64,000 nucleotides of DNA from Gammaproteobacteria bacterium (GCA_030148485.1 JASBTJ010000033.1:1-64000); one strand, 5' to 3'; positions 1-8,672 are shown, counted from the first letter of the stretch. Numbers and translations: made by a program. The notes: generated by a model from the sequence alone, not told the origin.

Positions 1-1
1 G

Positions 2-142
2 GAAGCCCTACGTGGTGCACTTGCAACTTGAATCCGCCGTCTTGAAGATCAACCAGCGACCACGAAAGTGCCTCGACTACCAGTCACCTTACGATGTCTT
101 CGCCGAGGCCCTGCGTGGTGCACTTGGAACCTGATTCCGCCG
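2..142 (+). mobile_element. Two adjacent 3' remnants of an IS30-type transposase gene
   Basis: Read on the plus strand, 42-134 encodes a transposase C-terminus containing NQRPRKCLDYQSPYDVF and ending EALRGALGT-stop. This matches the 'NxRPRKxLxYxTPxEVF' tail typical of IS30-family DDE transposases. A second, shorter tail (EALRGALAT-stop) lies just before it at 2-31, running off the window edge. After each stop codon the DNA continues with the same TCCGCCG (33-39 and 136-142), which is probably part of the element's terminal repeat. The remnant abuts the SpvB-like gene on the other strand and replaces its natural 3' end. What is seen is two partial copies in the same orientation; that they came from nested or tandem insertions is inference. 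Confidence 0.7.
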
Positions 143-1728
143 AGGGCAACATACCAGCCAAAGTGATTCCACATATAGTCAGTACGCCCATCGCCATTCA
201 GGTCAGCCACGTACTGATAGTTTACATTGTGAGTTTGCCCAGACGGCGAGCCGGTATTTGACAACCACATCTTCGGGTAATCAAAACCACTACCGTTCGA
301 CAGCGCAACATACCAGCCGTTGTAGTTCCACATATAGTCCGTGCGGCCGTCGCCATTGAAATCAGCGACATACTGATAACCAGTATTATATGTACGACCG
401 TTATCGGCACCCGTGTTTGACAACCAAAGCGTGGGGTTGTCGAATCCATCCCCGTTCGACAGAGCGACATACCACCCATTGTAATTCCACATGTAGTCGG
501 TGAGACCATCGCCATTGTAGTCTCCAACATACTGATACCCTAGGTTATAGGTCTGACCGGAGGGTGAATTTGTATTCGACAACCACATTTTCGCTGGTGC
601 GAATCCGTTGTCGGTACCAAGCGCCACATACCAACCATAGTAGTTCCACATAAAATCGGTACGGCCGTCGCCGTTAAAATCGCCCAGGAACTCGAAACCG
701 GGGTTGTACGTCTGACCATTAGGGGCATCAGTATTAGAAAGAATTAATTCGGCAGGATCGAAACCATTTGTTCCTTGCTCCCAGCCCACCACGGTAGCTG
801 CGATACAAGCGGAAGAAGTAGCACATTTCTCGATGCGATTAACGAGCGACCGTTTACTCGTTTCACTTTGCGAATAAGTAACCCGATAGCTAGTTACCCG
901 ATCCTGCCCAGATAGCACGTCAATACTGGCAATCCGCTGATCAGATATAAATCTATGCCCGGCGTTATACGCAGCCGAAACATCTGGCCTAGGCTCATAG
1001 TTGACCTGTACTTTATGGGGGCCGTAACTCACCGAGTTCAACAACTGGGCGCCTTTTGTGGCATCCACGATATAGTCGAAAACAATCTCGTTACCCATCG
1101 CGTCCCGCATGCTGTTCACGGACCACACCAAGGTCGCCATGGGCGCACCTGTACTTATGTCTAAAACTTGTGATCTAGCCGTGGGCGTACGACCGTATTC
1201 GATAACTTGGCCCGATTTGGTCCGAACGGTGAAGTACTCAGGCCCGTTTGCTGAAACACCATGACTGGTAATGTGACTAAAGGACTCTCCAACAGTCGCA
1301 TAGGTGGCTCCGTCTGCGCCGTACGCGCCTGTTTTGAGCACCAAGCGCTGCCCATCGAGACAGAAACGATCCAAGGATGACAAGTCCGGTGCGTGGTATG
1401 CGGCGTCATCCGTCGGATTCATCCCGCAACGACCAATCCCTGAAAGCCCGGACAATCCCCACCCGACACCCATGATGCCGTTACCACCGGAACTCGAATA
1501 GCTGATGCTTAACTCCGGTTGCATACCGGCAACGCCAGGCGGCAACTCCAACGGAATCGCGTAACTGGCCGCGCCTTGATTGACACTGAATTGCCCCGGA
1601 ATCGACCCGACCACCTGCTGTGGAACCTGCGCAACCGCCACGCCGGTAGCGGCCAGGGACATGAGCGCCCAGATGCCACGTAGCCAAGCGCAAACCCTGG
1701 TAGCAAGCCCGTTTTTCAACTGTGTCAT
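49..1728 (-). CDS. Exported SpvB-domain protein with VCBS/FG-GAP repeats, C-terminus truncated by IS remnant
   Basis: The product has an N-terminal signal peptide (about residues 1-33, ending around AVAQ). An SpvB-type domain follows (VVGSIPGQFSVNQGAASYAI, then PELSISYSSSGGNGIMGVGW), as in the N-termini of Salmonella SpvB, insecticidal TcaC-like and RHS-related proteins. From about residue 320 there are four repeats of about 53 residues, each with a DxNGDGxTDxMWN calcium-binding-like motif and GWYVAL. Family members are usually far longer (over 1000 residues) and continue into RHS repeats or a toxin region. Here the last repeat breaks after WYVALGG and roughly the final 30 codons read antisense through the IS30-type remnant, so the gene is truncated. 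It lies 39 bp downstream of a membrane-anchored Pro-rich protein gene on the same strand, probably co-transcribed. Function of the residual product is unknown. Confidence 0.8.
   Translation of the reverse strand: MTQLKNGLATRVCAWLRGIWALMSLAATGVAVAQVPQQVVGSIPGQFSVNQGAASYAIPLELPPGVAGMQPELSISYSSSGGNGIMGVGWGLSGLSGIGRCGMNPTDDAAYHAPDLSSLDRFCLDGQRLVLKTGAYGADGATYATVGESFSHITSHGVSANGPEYFTVRTKSGQVIEYGRTPTARSQVLDISTGAPMATLVWSVNSMRDAMGNEIVFDYIVDATKGAQLLNSVSYGPHKVQVNYEPRPDVSAAYNAGHRFISDQRIASIDVLSGQDRVTSYRVTYSQSETSKRSLVNRIEKCATSSACIAATVVGWEQGTNGFDPAELILSNTDAPNGQTYNPGFEFLGDFNGDGRTDFMWNYYGWYVALGTDNGFAPAKMWLSNTNSPSGQTYNLGYQYVGDYNGDGLTDYMWNYNGWYVALSNGDGFDNPTLWLSNTGADNGRTYNTGYQYVADFNGDGRTDYMWNYNGWYVALSNGSGFDYPKMWLSNTGSPSGQTHNVNYQYVADLNGDGRTDYMWNHFGWYVALGGIRFQVHHAGPRRRHRKVTGSRGTFVVAG
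150..770 (-). repeat. Four 159-bp direct repeats encoding VCBS/FG-GAP units
   Basis: The NGDG-encoding segments recur near 195, 354, 513 and 672, giving a regular period of 159 bp (53 codons). The units are close in DNA as well as protein sequence, so they could expand or contract by recombination. Each unit carries the acidic loop of FG-GAP/VCBS repeats. The array is cut by the IS-derived sequence at its C-terminal end. Confidence 0.8.
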
Positions 1729-1767
1729 GGTCGATCCCTGACGGTATGTTGTTTGTGTTATTGCCGC

Positions 1768-2580
1768 TTAGTTGGCGGCCGCGTCCGACTGCGTCAGCGT
1801 GTTCAACTGGCTGCGCAACGATTCAATGGATGCTTGTCGATTGTTTTGTGTCGTGACGGTTGGCGTGCCCGTGGTGGCAGTACCGGAATCCAGTAGCTGC
1901 TGGACCAGACGGTCAGCCTCTGTGACCTTGCGCATGGTGGTCGCGCTGAGGGCGATGTCGGCGTCCGGCGTGGGATCGGCCGGTGCATCCGCGACCGGGG
2001 ATACCTCGGGGGTTGCGGTCGGCTGTGGTTCGTTCTTGGCGAGGCCCCGGGGTTGGGCTTGGCTTGTTCCTGTCGTGCGCGGCGTCGATTCGGTATCCGC
2101 CATAGTGGCCGCGGGCTGCGGCGTACTGGTTACCTGGGGCTCGAACCGATCACCCGCTGTCTTGGGTGGCAACGGCTTACGGTTACCGGACTCGTCCGGC
2201 AGCGGCCCATTCGGCCCACCGGGTTCCCGCCCCCCGACACCGGCAACCGGCCCCAAGCCATTCCCGGTCACGTTCAGCACCAGGGGCGCCGGGGTCGGCG
2301 GTTGCGCAGGCAGCGGAATGTCGCGCTCGGCCTCGATCAGCGCGTGTACTTCCTGCGTCAGTGCCTGCGTTTGGGCGCGTTCGGTTGCTTGCGGGGTGGG
2401 GACGGCGGCCTGTTGGGCGGCGGCCGGCGCTGCCGTCAGTTCATCGGCGATGAGCGGGGCCGCGGGTTCCTCGGTGCCGGCGGCATACCGGGTCATCGCG
2501 GCATAGCCGGCGACCCCCACAACGGCGACCACGGACGCGGCCATGATGATCCTGGTTGCGCTAAATCCACCGACATCCAT
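1768..2580 (-). CDS. Pro/Ala-rich single-pass membrane protein, function unknown
   Basis: I do not recognise a family. From the chosen ATG (MDVGGFSATRI) the protein has one N-terminal membrane segment (IIMAASVVAVVGVAGYAAM), then a long low-complexity region rich in Pro, Ala, Thr and Gln with two glycine/proline-rich stretches. It ends in a short predicted helix (VTEADRLVQQLLDSG and ASIESLRSQLNTLTQ). The start is chosen because GGGGGAG lies 8 nt upstream. An open frame runs back to a TTG at 2694 but lacks a good ribosome site. It precedes the SpvB/VCBS gene on the same strand, so it may help export or display that protein at the envelope (inference from position only). The Pro-rich spacer with an N-terminal anchor suggests a periplasm-spanning stalk. 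Confidence 0.65.
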   Translation of the reverse strand: MDVGGFSATRIIMAASVVAVVGVAGYAAMTRYAAGTEEPAAPLIADELTAAPAAAQQAAVPTPQATERAQTQALTQEVHALIEAERDIPLPAQPPTPAPLVLNVTGNGLGPVAGVGGREPGGPNGPLPDESGNRKPLPPKTAGDRFEPQVTSTPQPAATMADTESTPRTTGTSQAQPRGLAKNEPQPTATPEVSPVADAPADPTPDADIALSATTMRKVTEADRLVQQLLDSGTATTGTPTVTTQNNRQASIESLRSQLNTLTQSDAAAN

Positions 2581-2775
2581 GCCGCCGGCTCCCCCCTGAA
2601 TACTTATCGTTTTTAGGCTTTGACCGTGCTCCATGTGGAAAAACCACATATCGACACGGTTATTGTTGAGGGCCAACCTAGCGGCTTTTTGCAACGGCGA
2701 TCAAGTTAATTTCCCGTGACGGGCGGGATTTCGGAAAATTCCTACAAGTAAAACAGGGTAATTCCTGCAACCGAT

Positions 2776-3987
2776 CTACGCCAGATGCATCGCGTGACGT
2801 ACTTCGTCCATGGTCTCGCGCGCGGCATCCCGGGCCTTTTCACAACCTTCGTTGATGATGTTTTTCACCAGATCCGGCTGGGCTTCGTACTCGCGGGCGC
2901 GGGCCTGGATGGGGGCCAGTTCCGCCAGCACGGCGTCGATGACCGGGCCTTTGCATTCAATGCAACCGATGCCGGCGGAGCGGCAGCCTTCCTGCACCCA
3001 CTTTTTCACGCTGGCGTCTGAGTAGACTTCATGGAATTGCCAGACCGGGCAGCGGTCCGGATCGCCCGGGTCGGTGCGGCGCACGCGGTTGGTGTCGGTG
3101 GGCATCGTGCGCAGGGCCTTTTCCACGTCTTCCGCGTTGGCATTGAGGGGGATGGTGTTGTTGTAGGACTTGGACATCTTCTGCCCGTCCAGGCCGGGCA
3201 TCTTGGATGCCTTGGTGAGCAGCGGGTGCGGCTCGGGCAGGATCACCTTGCCGCCGCCTTCCAGGTAGCCGAACAGGCGGTCACGGTCGGAGATACCGAT
3301 GTTCTGTTGTGCGTCCAGCAGGGCGCGGGCGGCGGCCAGGGCTTCTTCGTCGCCCTGTTCCTGGTACGCCTTGCGGTAGTTGGCGTAGACCTTGGCGGCC
3401 TTTTTGCCCATCTTCTTCATCGCCTCGACGGCCTTTTCCTCGAAGTCCGGTTCGCGGCCGTAGATGTGGTTGAAGCGGCGGGCGACCTCGCGGGTCAGCT
3501 CGACGTGGGCCACCTGGTCCTCGCCCACCGGCACCATGCCGGCCCGGTAGATCAGGATGTCCGCCGCCTGCAGCAGCGGGTAGCCCAGGAAACCGTAGGT
3601 GGCCAGGTCCTTTTCCTTGAGCTTTTCCTGTTGGTCCTTGTAGCTGGGTACGCGCTCCAGCCAGCCCAGCGGGGTGATCATGGACAACAACAGATGCAGC
3701 TCGGCGTGCTCGGGCACCTTGGACTGGACGAACAGGGTGGCCTCGCCGGGGTTCACGCCGGCGGCCAGCCAGTCGATGACCATGTCCCAGACGTGCTGGG
3801 GGATGTCCACCGGGTTGTCGTAGTGGGTGGTCAGGGCATGCCAGTCGGCAACGAAGAAGTAGCACTGATACTCGTGCTGCAATTCCACCCAGTTTTTCAG
3901 CACGCCGTGGTAGTGACCCAGGTGCAATCGACCGGTGGGACGCATGCCGGACAGGACCCGGGCATGTTGTGCAGAGACCGCGTTCAA
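2776..3987 (-). CDS. trpS: Tryptophanyl-tRNA synthetase
   Basis: Class I aminoacyl-tRNA synthetase that charges tRNA-Trp with tryptophan in the cytoplasm. The ATP-binding HIGH-type motif is at residues 22-27 (HLGHYH) after MRPTGRLH, and the KMSKS loop is at 270-274. At 403 residues it is longer than the common 330-residue form. The extra length sits mainly in an insertion at about 185-250 (EEKAVEAMKKMGKKAAKV onward), a variant found in part of the TrpS family. It is followed on the same strand after 14 bp-scale to 80 bp-scale gaps by the yciO and rnm genes read in the same direction, a gene neighbourhood also known near the trp genes in enterobacteria. Start codon ATG; identification is firm. 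Confidence 0.96.
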   Translation of the reverse strand: MNAVSAQHARVLSGMRPTGRLHLGHYHGVLKNWVELQHEYQCYFFVADWHALTTHYDNPVDIPQHVWDMVIDWLAAGVNPGEATLFVQSKVPEHAELHLLLSMITPLGWLERVPSYKDQQEKLKEKDLATYGFLGYPLLQAADILIYRAGMVPVGEDQVAHVELTREVARRFNHIYGREPDFEEKAVEAMKKMGKKAAKVYANYRKAYQEQGDEEALAAARALLDAQQNIGISDRDRLFGYLEGGGKVILPEPHPLLTKASKMPGLDGQKMSKSYNNTIPLNANAEDVEKALRTMPTDTNRVRRTDPGDPDRCPVWQFHEVYSDASVKKWVQEGCRSAGIGCIECKGPVIDAVLAELAPIQARAREYEAQPDLVKNIINEGCEKARDAARETMDEVRHAMHLA

Positions 3988-4062
3988 GACAACTTCCTCA
4001 TGTGTTCGCTACGTGGCGACCGCCGCGGGTCGCAGGAATAAAGGTGCGCAGTATAGCGGGCA

Positions 4063-4695
4063 TCAGGCGCCGGCTCCCTGGAACAGGCTGGGGTCGCCCT
4101 TGCCGACGCGCCCCAGACGCACCTCGCCGTCGTGCATGTGCACCACGGTGGTGGGCTCATAGCCGCAGTAGCCGCCGTCGATGATCAGGTCCACCTGATT
4201 GCCCAGGGTGTCGTTCATGTCATAGGGGTCCATCAGCGGCGTGTCGTCACCCGGCAGGATCAGGGTGGTGCTCATGATGGGTTCGTTCAACTGCTGCGCC
4301 AGGTCCAGCGCGATGCGGTTGTCCGGGATGCGGATGCCGATGGTCTTGCGCTTGGGGTGCATCAGCCGCTTGGGTACTTCCTTGGTGGCCGGTAGCACGA
4401 AGGTATAGGCACCGGGCGTCAGGCTCTTGATGATGCGATGCGCGGTGTTGTCCATCTTGGTGTACTGGGACACCTCGGACAGGTCGCGGCACACCAGGGT
4501 GAAGTTGTGCTTGTCGTCCAGTTGGCGAATGCGGCGGATCCGTTCCAGCGCGTCCTTTTCGCCGATATGGCAGCCGATGGCATAGCTGGAATCGGTCGGA
4601 TAGATCACCACCCCGCCGCCACGAACGATATCGACGGCCTGGGCGATCAGGCGCGCCTGCGGGTTGTCGGGATGAATCTGAAAAAACTGGGCCAT
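4063..4695 (-). CDS. yciO: YciO-type threonylcarbamoyl-AMP synthase family protein (Sua5/YrdC/YciO)
   Basis: The protein belongs to the YrdC/YciO fold that binds ATP and RNA; the YrdC members make threonylcarbamoyl-AMP for the t6A tRNA modification. The exact role of YciO paralogues is less clear. Recognisable parts are GGGVVIYPTDSSYAIGCH near the N-terminus, KHNFTLVCRDLSE, TPGAYTFVLPATKEVP and TIGIRIPD. The chosen ATG gives MAQFFQIHPDNP, matching the usual YciO start, and 210 residues agrees with about 206 in Escherichia coli. An upstream in-frame extension would overlap the preceding gene and has no family support. The gene follows rnm by 26 bp, the same yciV-yciO pairing as in E. coli, so a shared transcript is likely. 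Confidence 0.9.
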   Translation of the reverse strand: MAQFFQIHPDNPQARLIAQAVDIVRGGGVVIYPTDSSYAIGCHIGEKDALERIRRIRQLDDKHNFTLVCRDLSEVSQYTKMDNTAHRIIKSLTPGAYTFVLPATKEVPKRLMHPKRKTIGIRIPDNRIALDLAQQLNEPIMSTTLILPGDDTPLMDPYDMNDTLGNQVDLIIDGGYCGYEPTTVVHMHDGEVRLGRVGKGDPSLFQGAGA

Positions 4696-4721
4696 GGTGA
4701 CGGGCTCGGGCGCGCGGGCGC

Positions 4722-5564
4722 TCAGGCGGCGATATCCCAGTTGTGCCACACCGGCCGGCAACCGGGCGGCAGCTCGGGCAGACGGCCGAGTTCCATCCAG
4801 GGATTTTCCGGGCCGTGGTAGTCCGACCCCGCGGAGGCCATCAGTCCGAAGTCGCCGGCGTGGCGGGCCATGGTGAAGTATTCGTCCTTGGAGTGACTGC
4901 CGGAGACCACCTCGATGGCCGCGCCGCCGACATCCGTGAAGTCGGCAATCAACCGCCGCAGCTTGCTGCGGGTCATCTTGTAGCGCGCCGGGTGGGCGAT
5001 CACCGCCTGGCCACCGGCGCCGTTGATCCAGCCCACCGCCTCTTCCAGGCTGGCCCAGTCGCCGGACACATGCCCGGGCTTGCCGCTGACCAGGAACTTC
5101 TTGAACACCTGGCCGATGCTGTCAGCGTGCCCGTGCTGCACCAGGAAACGGGCAAAGTGGGTGCGGCCCACCAGGGTGCCGTTGGACAACGCCTTGGCGC
5201 CTTCATAAGCACCGTCGATGCCGGCCTTGGCCAGCCGCCGGCCGATCTCCTGCGCGCGCCAGTGGCGGTAATCGAGCAGGCGATCAAGCCCGGCGCGCAG
5301 CGCGGCGTTGTGGCGGTCCACACCCAAACCGACAATGTGCACGGTCTGGTTCGACCAGGTCACCGAGATTTCCACCCCCGGCACAAAGCCGATACCGTGA
5401 CCGGCGGCGGCCTTGGCAGCCTCGTCCAGCCCGGCCAGGGTATCGTGGTCGGTCAGCGCCATCACCTGCACGCCGGCGGCGGCCGCGCGCGCCATCAGCT
5501 CGGTGGGCGTCAGGGTGCCGTCCGATGCGGTGGAATGGGCGTGAAGGTCGTAGCCGCAGATCAT
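4722..5564 (-). CDS. rnm: PHP-domain 5'-3' exoribonuclease (RNase AM, YciV/TrpH family)
   Basis: PHP (polymerase and histidinol phosphatase) domain protein. The family member YciV/RNase AM of E. coli trims the 5' ends of rRNA and degrades short RNAs. Metal ligands are visible: DLHAHSTASDG at the N-terminus, LTDHDT, PGVEIS, the AHPAR motif in the middle and GSDYHGP near the C-terminus. The ATG at 5564 begins MICGYDLHAH, right at the first metal-binding motif, as in family members. The frame stays open far upstream, but that part is antisense to the divergent gene at 5643 and is not credible. Length 280 residues is normal. It lies upstream of yciO in the same direction and divergent from the 5643 gene. 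Confidence 0.92.
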   Translation of the reverse strand: MICGYDLHAHSTASDGTLTPTELMARAAAAGVQVMALTDHDTLAGLDEAAKAAAGHGIGFVPGVEISVTWSNQTVHIVGLGVDRHNAALRAGLDRLLDYRHWRAQEIGRRLAKAGIDGAYEGAKALSNGTLVGRTHFARFLVQHGHADSIGQVFKKFLVSGKPGHVSGDWASLEEAVGWINGAGGQAVIAHPARYKMTRSKLRRLIADFTDVGGAAIEVVSGSHSKDEYFTMARHAGDFGLMASAGSDYHGPENPWMELGRLPELPPGCRPVWHNWDIAA

Positions 5565-5642
5565 CGGCCCATTGTACCTCAAGCCCACACGAATCTCCGC
5601 GCCGCAGCAGCGCGATGGCGGCGAATGACATAGAATCGCCCC

Positions 5643-6386
5643 ATGGCAATTCCACCCCCGGACATCCGTTACGTCGCCGAACAGCTGGACGTGCTGGCCG
5701 AAGCCCTGATCGACTGCTGGGACGGCTCGGACACCAGTGCCCTGTCGGTCGCGCCCAGCGCCCTGTGCGAGGCCATCGAACAGCTGCTGGTGGTGCTGCG
5801 CGGACATGAGGACGGCATCGCCAGCGGCGACGAGACGTTCCAACTGCAGGACAAGGAGCTGGCCGAACTGATCAGCTACGGCATCCGCATGTTGGCCGAG
5901 GCCGCCGAACAGGCCGCCCAGGGCGGTCAGCGGGACACCGCCGACGCGCTGGAGGCCTTGTCGGTGCCCCTGGCCCTGTGGGGCGCCCGCCACGGCACCG
6001 AGTTGAATCAGCTCGACCCGGTGGTCAACAGCCTGGCGCGTCTGGCGGACCAGTTCGATGACCCGGCCACCATGACCCAGCTTTACCGGGCCATGGACAC
6101 GGTGGTGCAATGCGCCAGTCCGCGGGTCGCGCAAAACGACGAAAACGACCCCCATCACCCCTGGCGGGTATTGTTGTTGAGCCGCGCCGTGGTCGCCACC
6201 GAGAGCCACCAGCCGCAGCTGATGCAACCTGCCTTCGATGCCATTGTCGAACTGTTGCCCGACGAAGCGACGCGTTTTTTCGCCGAGGGCATGGGCCGGA
6301 TGGATGCCGTCGACTACCCCTCACCGGTTCGCGCGGTGATGCAGGACTACTATCTGCGTCATGCCGGCGACCGCACCCTGCACTGA
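5643..6386 (+). CDS. Conserved-looking acidic helical protein of unknown function
   Basis: I do not recognise a named family. The 247-residue product is acidic, Leu/Ala-rich and predicted mostly helical, without signal peptide or membrane segment, so probably cytoplasmic. Notable stretches are PPDIRYVAEQLDVLAEALID at the N-terminus and DEATRFFAEGMGRMDAVDYP with PVRAVMQDYYLRH at the C-terminus. It is the first gene of a rightward string (this gene, yciB, yciI, parvulin) with gaps of 3-32 bp, and is divergent from rnm. The regular codon use over the full length and its tight spacing to yciB support a real gene. The ATG is only weakly supported by a ribosome site. Confidence 0.8.
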   Translation: MAIPPPDIRYVAEQLDVLAEALIDCWDGSDTSALSVAPSALCEAIEQLLVVLRGHEDGIASGDETFQLQDKELAELISYGIRMLAEAAEQAAQGGQRDTADALEALSVPLALWGARHGTELNQLDPVVNSLARLADQFDDPATMTQLYRAMDTVVQCASPRVAQNDENDPHHPWRVLLLSRAVVATESHQPQLMQPAFDAIVELLPDEATRFFAEGMGRMDAVDYPSPVRAVMQDYYLRHAGDRTLH

Positions 6387-6401
6387 TTTCGAGACCCCGT
6401 T

Positions 6402-6995
6402 ATGAAGTTGTTGTTCGACCTGTTCCCCGTGATCCTGTTTTTTGTCGCCTACAAGATGGCGGACATCTATGTGGCCACGGCGGTGGCCATTGCCGCCGGC
6501 TTTGTCCAGGTGGGCTACAGCTACCTGCGCCACCGCAAGGTGGAAACCATGCACTGGGTGACCCTGGGTCTGCTGGTGGTGTTCGGCGGCATGACCCTGC
6601 TGCTGCGCGATCCGACCTTCATCAAATGGAAGCCGAGTGTGGTGAACTGGCTGTTCGCGCTGGCTTTTCTGGGCTCCAGCCTGTTCATGGAGCGCAACCT
6701 GCTGCAGCGCAGTATGGAGCACGCGATCAAGCTGCCCAGCCACATCTGGACGCGCCTGAATCTGGCCTGGGTGACCTTTTTCATCTTGATGGGGCTGCTG
6801 AATCTGTACGTGGCCTACAACTTTGAAGAAGACATCTGGGTGGACTTCAAGCTGTTCGGCATGATGGGCCTGACGCTGCTGTTTCTGCTGGCCCAGGGTT
6901 TTTACCTTTCCCGCCACATGCAGGGCGAGGAAGTCACCGACCAGGAAACCGCCGCGACCGGCGAATCCGCGCCAATCAAGCGCACCGAGGACTGA
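6402..6995 (+). CDS. yciB: Inner-membrane septation protein A (YciB/IspZ family)
   Basis: Polytopic membrane protein of the YciB family, which in E. coli and Shigella affects cell-envelope synthesis and septation and interacts with elongation and division proteins. Typical sequence is present from the first residues (MKLLFDLFPVILFFVAYKMA), followed by about five hydrophobic helices. LRDPTFIKWKPSVVNWLFA and FMERNLLQRSM are characteristic of the family. The C-terminal tail after YLSRHMQ is polar and acidic. Length 197 is close to the usual 180. It is followed by yciI after 3 bp, as in many gammaproteobacteria. Confidence 0.95.
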   Translation: MKLLFDLFPVILFFVAYKMADIYVATAVAIAAGFVQVGYSYLRHRKVETMHWVTLGLLVVFGGMTLLLRDPTFIKWKPSVVNWLFALAFLGSSLFMERNLLQRSMEHAIKLPSHIWTRLNLAWVTFFILMGLLNLYVAYNFEEDIWVDFKLFGMMGLTLLFLLAQGFYLSRHMQGEEVTDQETAATGESAPIKRTED

Positions 6996-6998
6996 TTC

Positions 6999-7304
6999 AT
7001 GCTGTACGCCATCATGGCCACCGACAAACCCGATTCGCTGGCCGACCGATTGGCCGCCCGCCCCGCCCACCTGGCGCGGCTGACCGCGCTGCAGGCCGAC
7101 GGCCGCTTGGTGCTGGCCGGCCCCCACCCCGCCATCGACAGCGATAACCCGGGTGACGCGGGCTTTACCGGCAGTCTGGTGGTGGCCGAATTCGACAGCC
7201 TGGAAGCCGCTCGCGCCTGGGCCGACGCGGACCCTTATGTCACCGCCGGTGTCTACCGGGATGTCATGATCAAACCCTTCAAGCAAGTCTTCCCGGCGGC
7301 CTGA
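6999..7304 (+). CDS. yciI: YciI family protein
   Basis: Small dimeric alpha/beta-barrel protein of the YCII family (ferredoxin-like fold). Members are related to enzymes acting on chlorinated or muconolactone-type substrates, but the role of the housekeeping YciI is unknown. Signatures are [42 protein letters not shown] (the conserved His and Gly-Pro), and [22 protein letters not shown]. The ribosome site (GAGGA) lies within the end of yciB, 8 nt before the ATG, which suggests translational coupling. Length 101 is standard. Confidence 0.93.
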   Translation: MLYAIMATDKPDSLADRLAARPAHLARLTALQADGRLVLAGPHPAIDSDNPGDAGFTGSLVVAEFDSLEAARAWADADPYVTAGVYRDVMIKPFKQVFPAA

Positions 7305-7336
7305 CCGGCCCCGTCCCCGCTCTTAAGGAGAAGCGT

Positions 7337-8170
7337 GTGATTCAACGTACCCTGCCCCTCGCCCTGGCCATTGCCCTGGGTCTGCCCACCTTTGCCCAGG
7401 CCGAGGAAAAACCCGCCGACAAGACCCCGCGCACCCTGGTGGAAGTGAACGGCGAGCCCGTCAAGGAAACCCACTTCGTGGTGTATCGCGCGCAACGCGG
7501 CCCGCGCGGTCAGGCCATGGACCAGGAGGCCCAACTGGGGCTGCTTAACGAGTTGATCAACACGGTGATGATCGCCCAGGCGGCCGAGAAGGAAGGGCTG
7601 GACAAACATCCGGAACTGGTCGCCGCCATGGACGTGGCCCGCTACCGCATCCTGGCCGAGGCCGCCGTGGAGCAGTATCTGAAGGACCACCCGGTCACCG
7701 ACAAGGAGGTGGAAGCGGCCTACCAGGCACGCTACGCGGACGCCAAACTGACCGAATACAAGGCCAGCCACATCCTGCTCAAGACCGAAGACGAGGCCAA
7801 GGCGGTGATCGCCGAACTGGATAAAGGCGCCGACTTCGCCGAGCTGGCCAAGAGCAAATCCACCGGACCCAGCGGCCCCAAGGGCGGTGACCTGGGCTGG
7901 TTCGAAGGCGGTCAGATGGTCAAACCCTTTGCCGACGCCGTGGCCGGCATGAGCAAAGGCGAGCATTCGAAGACCCCGGTGCAGACCCAGTTCGGCTGGC
8001 ATGTGATCGAACTGGAAGACACCCGCGCCCAGACCCCGCCCAAACTGGACGAGGTCCGCGCCGAGCTGACCCAGGACCTGCAGCGCAAGCTCATCGCCGA
8101 TTACATCCGCGACATCCGCGCCAAGGCGGATGTGAAGATCATCGAGCAACAGGCCGGTACTGCCAAGTAA
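7337..8170 (+). CDS. Periplasmic parvulin-type peptidyl-prolyl cis-trans isomerase
   Basis: Exported folding helper that isomerises peptidyl-proline bonds in the periplasm. A signal peptide covers about residues 1-22 (LALAIALGLPTFAQA). A SurA-N-like helical segment follows (VEVNGEPVKETHFVVYRAQR). The parvulin domain spans about 135-235, seen in ASHILLKTEDEAKAVIAELD, SGPKGGDLGWFEGGQMVKPF and TQFGWHVIELEDTR. The C-terminal helix is rich in charged residues. GTG start with AAGGAG 6 nt upstream. The gene is the last of the yciB-yciI string. Unusually, its final 40 codons plus downstream palindrome are repeated twice after the stop (see the array entry). Confidence 0.93.
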   Translation: MIQRTLPLALAIALGLPTFAQAEEKPADKTPRTLVEVNGEPVKETHFVVYRAQRGPRGQAMDQEAQLGLLNELINTVMIAQAAEKEGLDKHPELVAAMDVARYRILAEAAVEQYLKDHPVTDKEVEAAYQARYADAKLTEYKASHILLKTEDEAKAVIAELDKGADFAELAKSKSTGPSGPKGGDLGWFEGGQMVKPFADAVAGMSKGEHSKTPVQTQFGWHVIELEDTRAQTPPKLDEVRAELTQDLQRKLIADYIRDIRAKADVKIIEQQAGTAK

Positions 8171-8448
8171 CGCGGCCGAGGGCGCGTCGCTCGGGCGTTG
8201 GAGGCGGGACCGGATCGGGTGCGCTTGCCCTCACCCCGGCCCTCTCCCGGGGGGGAGAGGGGGTTTAATCGGGGCGATGGCAAGCCGTGGTGGCGGTTGT
8301 CGCGTACCGGGATCGGGAGATCAAGTCCGATCGGTACGTGCGAGCGAATCACGCGCCCTTGATGGGCGTCGCGCGGAAACCCGGTTCGTGCCCGGTTCAG
8401 CCCCCTCACCCCGGCCCTCTCCCGGGGGGAGAGGGAGCGGATCGGGGC

Positions 8449-8568
8449 GAGGTTCGTGCCGAGTTGATCCAGTATCTGCAGCGCAAGTTCATTGCCGATT
8501 ACGTCCGCGACATCCTCGCCAAGGCGGATGTGAAGATCATTGAGCAACAAGCCGGCGCTGCCAGGTAA
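8449..8568 (+). pseudogene. Duplicated 3' fragment of the parvulin gene (copy 2)
   Basis: Encodes EVRAELIQYLQRKFIADYVR and the rest of a 39-residue tail ending QQAGAAR-stop, homologous to the C-terminal helix of the upstream parvulin. The frame is uninterrupted, but there is no signal peptide, parvulin domain or obvious ribosome site. It carries several amino-acid changes (T to I, D to Y, L to F, I to V, R to L), consistent with an untranslated, drifting copy. Confidence 0.7.
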
Positions 8569-8672
8569 GGCGGTCGAGGGAGCGTCGCTTGGGCGTTGGA
8601 GGCGGGGCCGGATCAGGTGCGCGTGCCCTCACCCCGGCCCTCTCCCGAGGGGAGAGGGAGTTTGATCGGGGC

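Noticed and set aside
5565..6227. N-terminal extension of the rnm reading frame
   Set aside because: Antisense to the 5643 gene and without PHP sequence; family members start at MICGYDLHAH-like positions.
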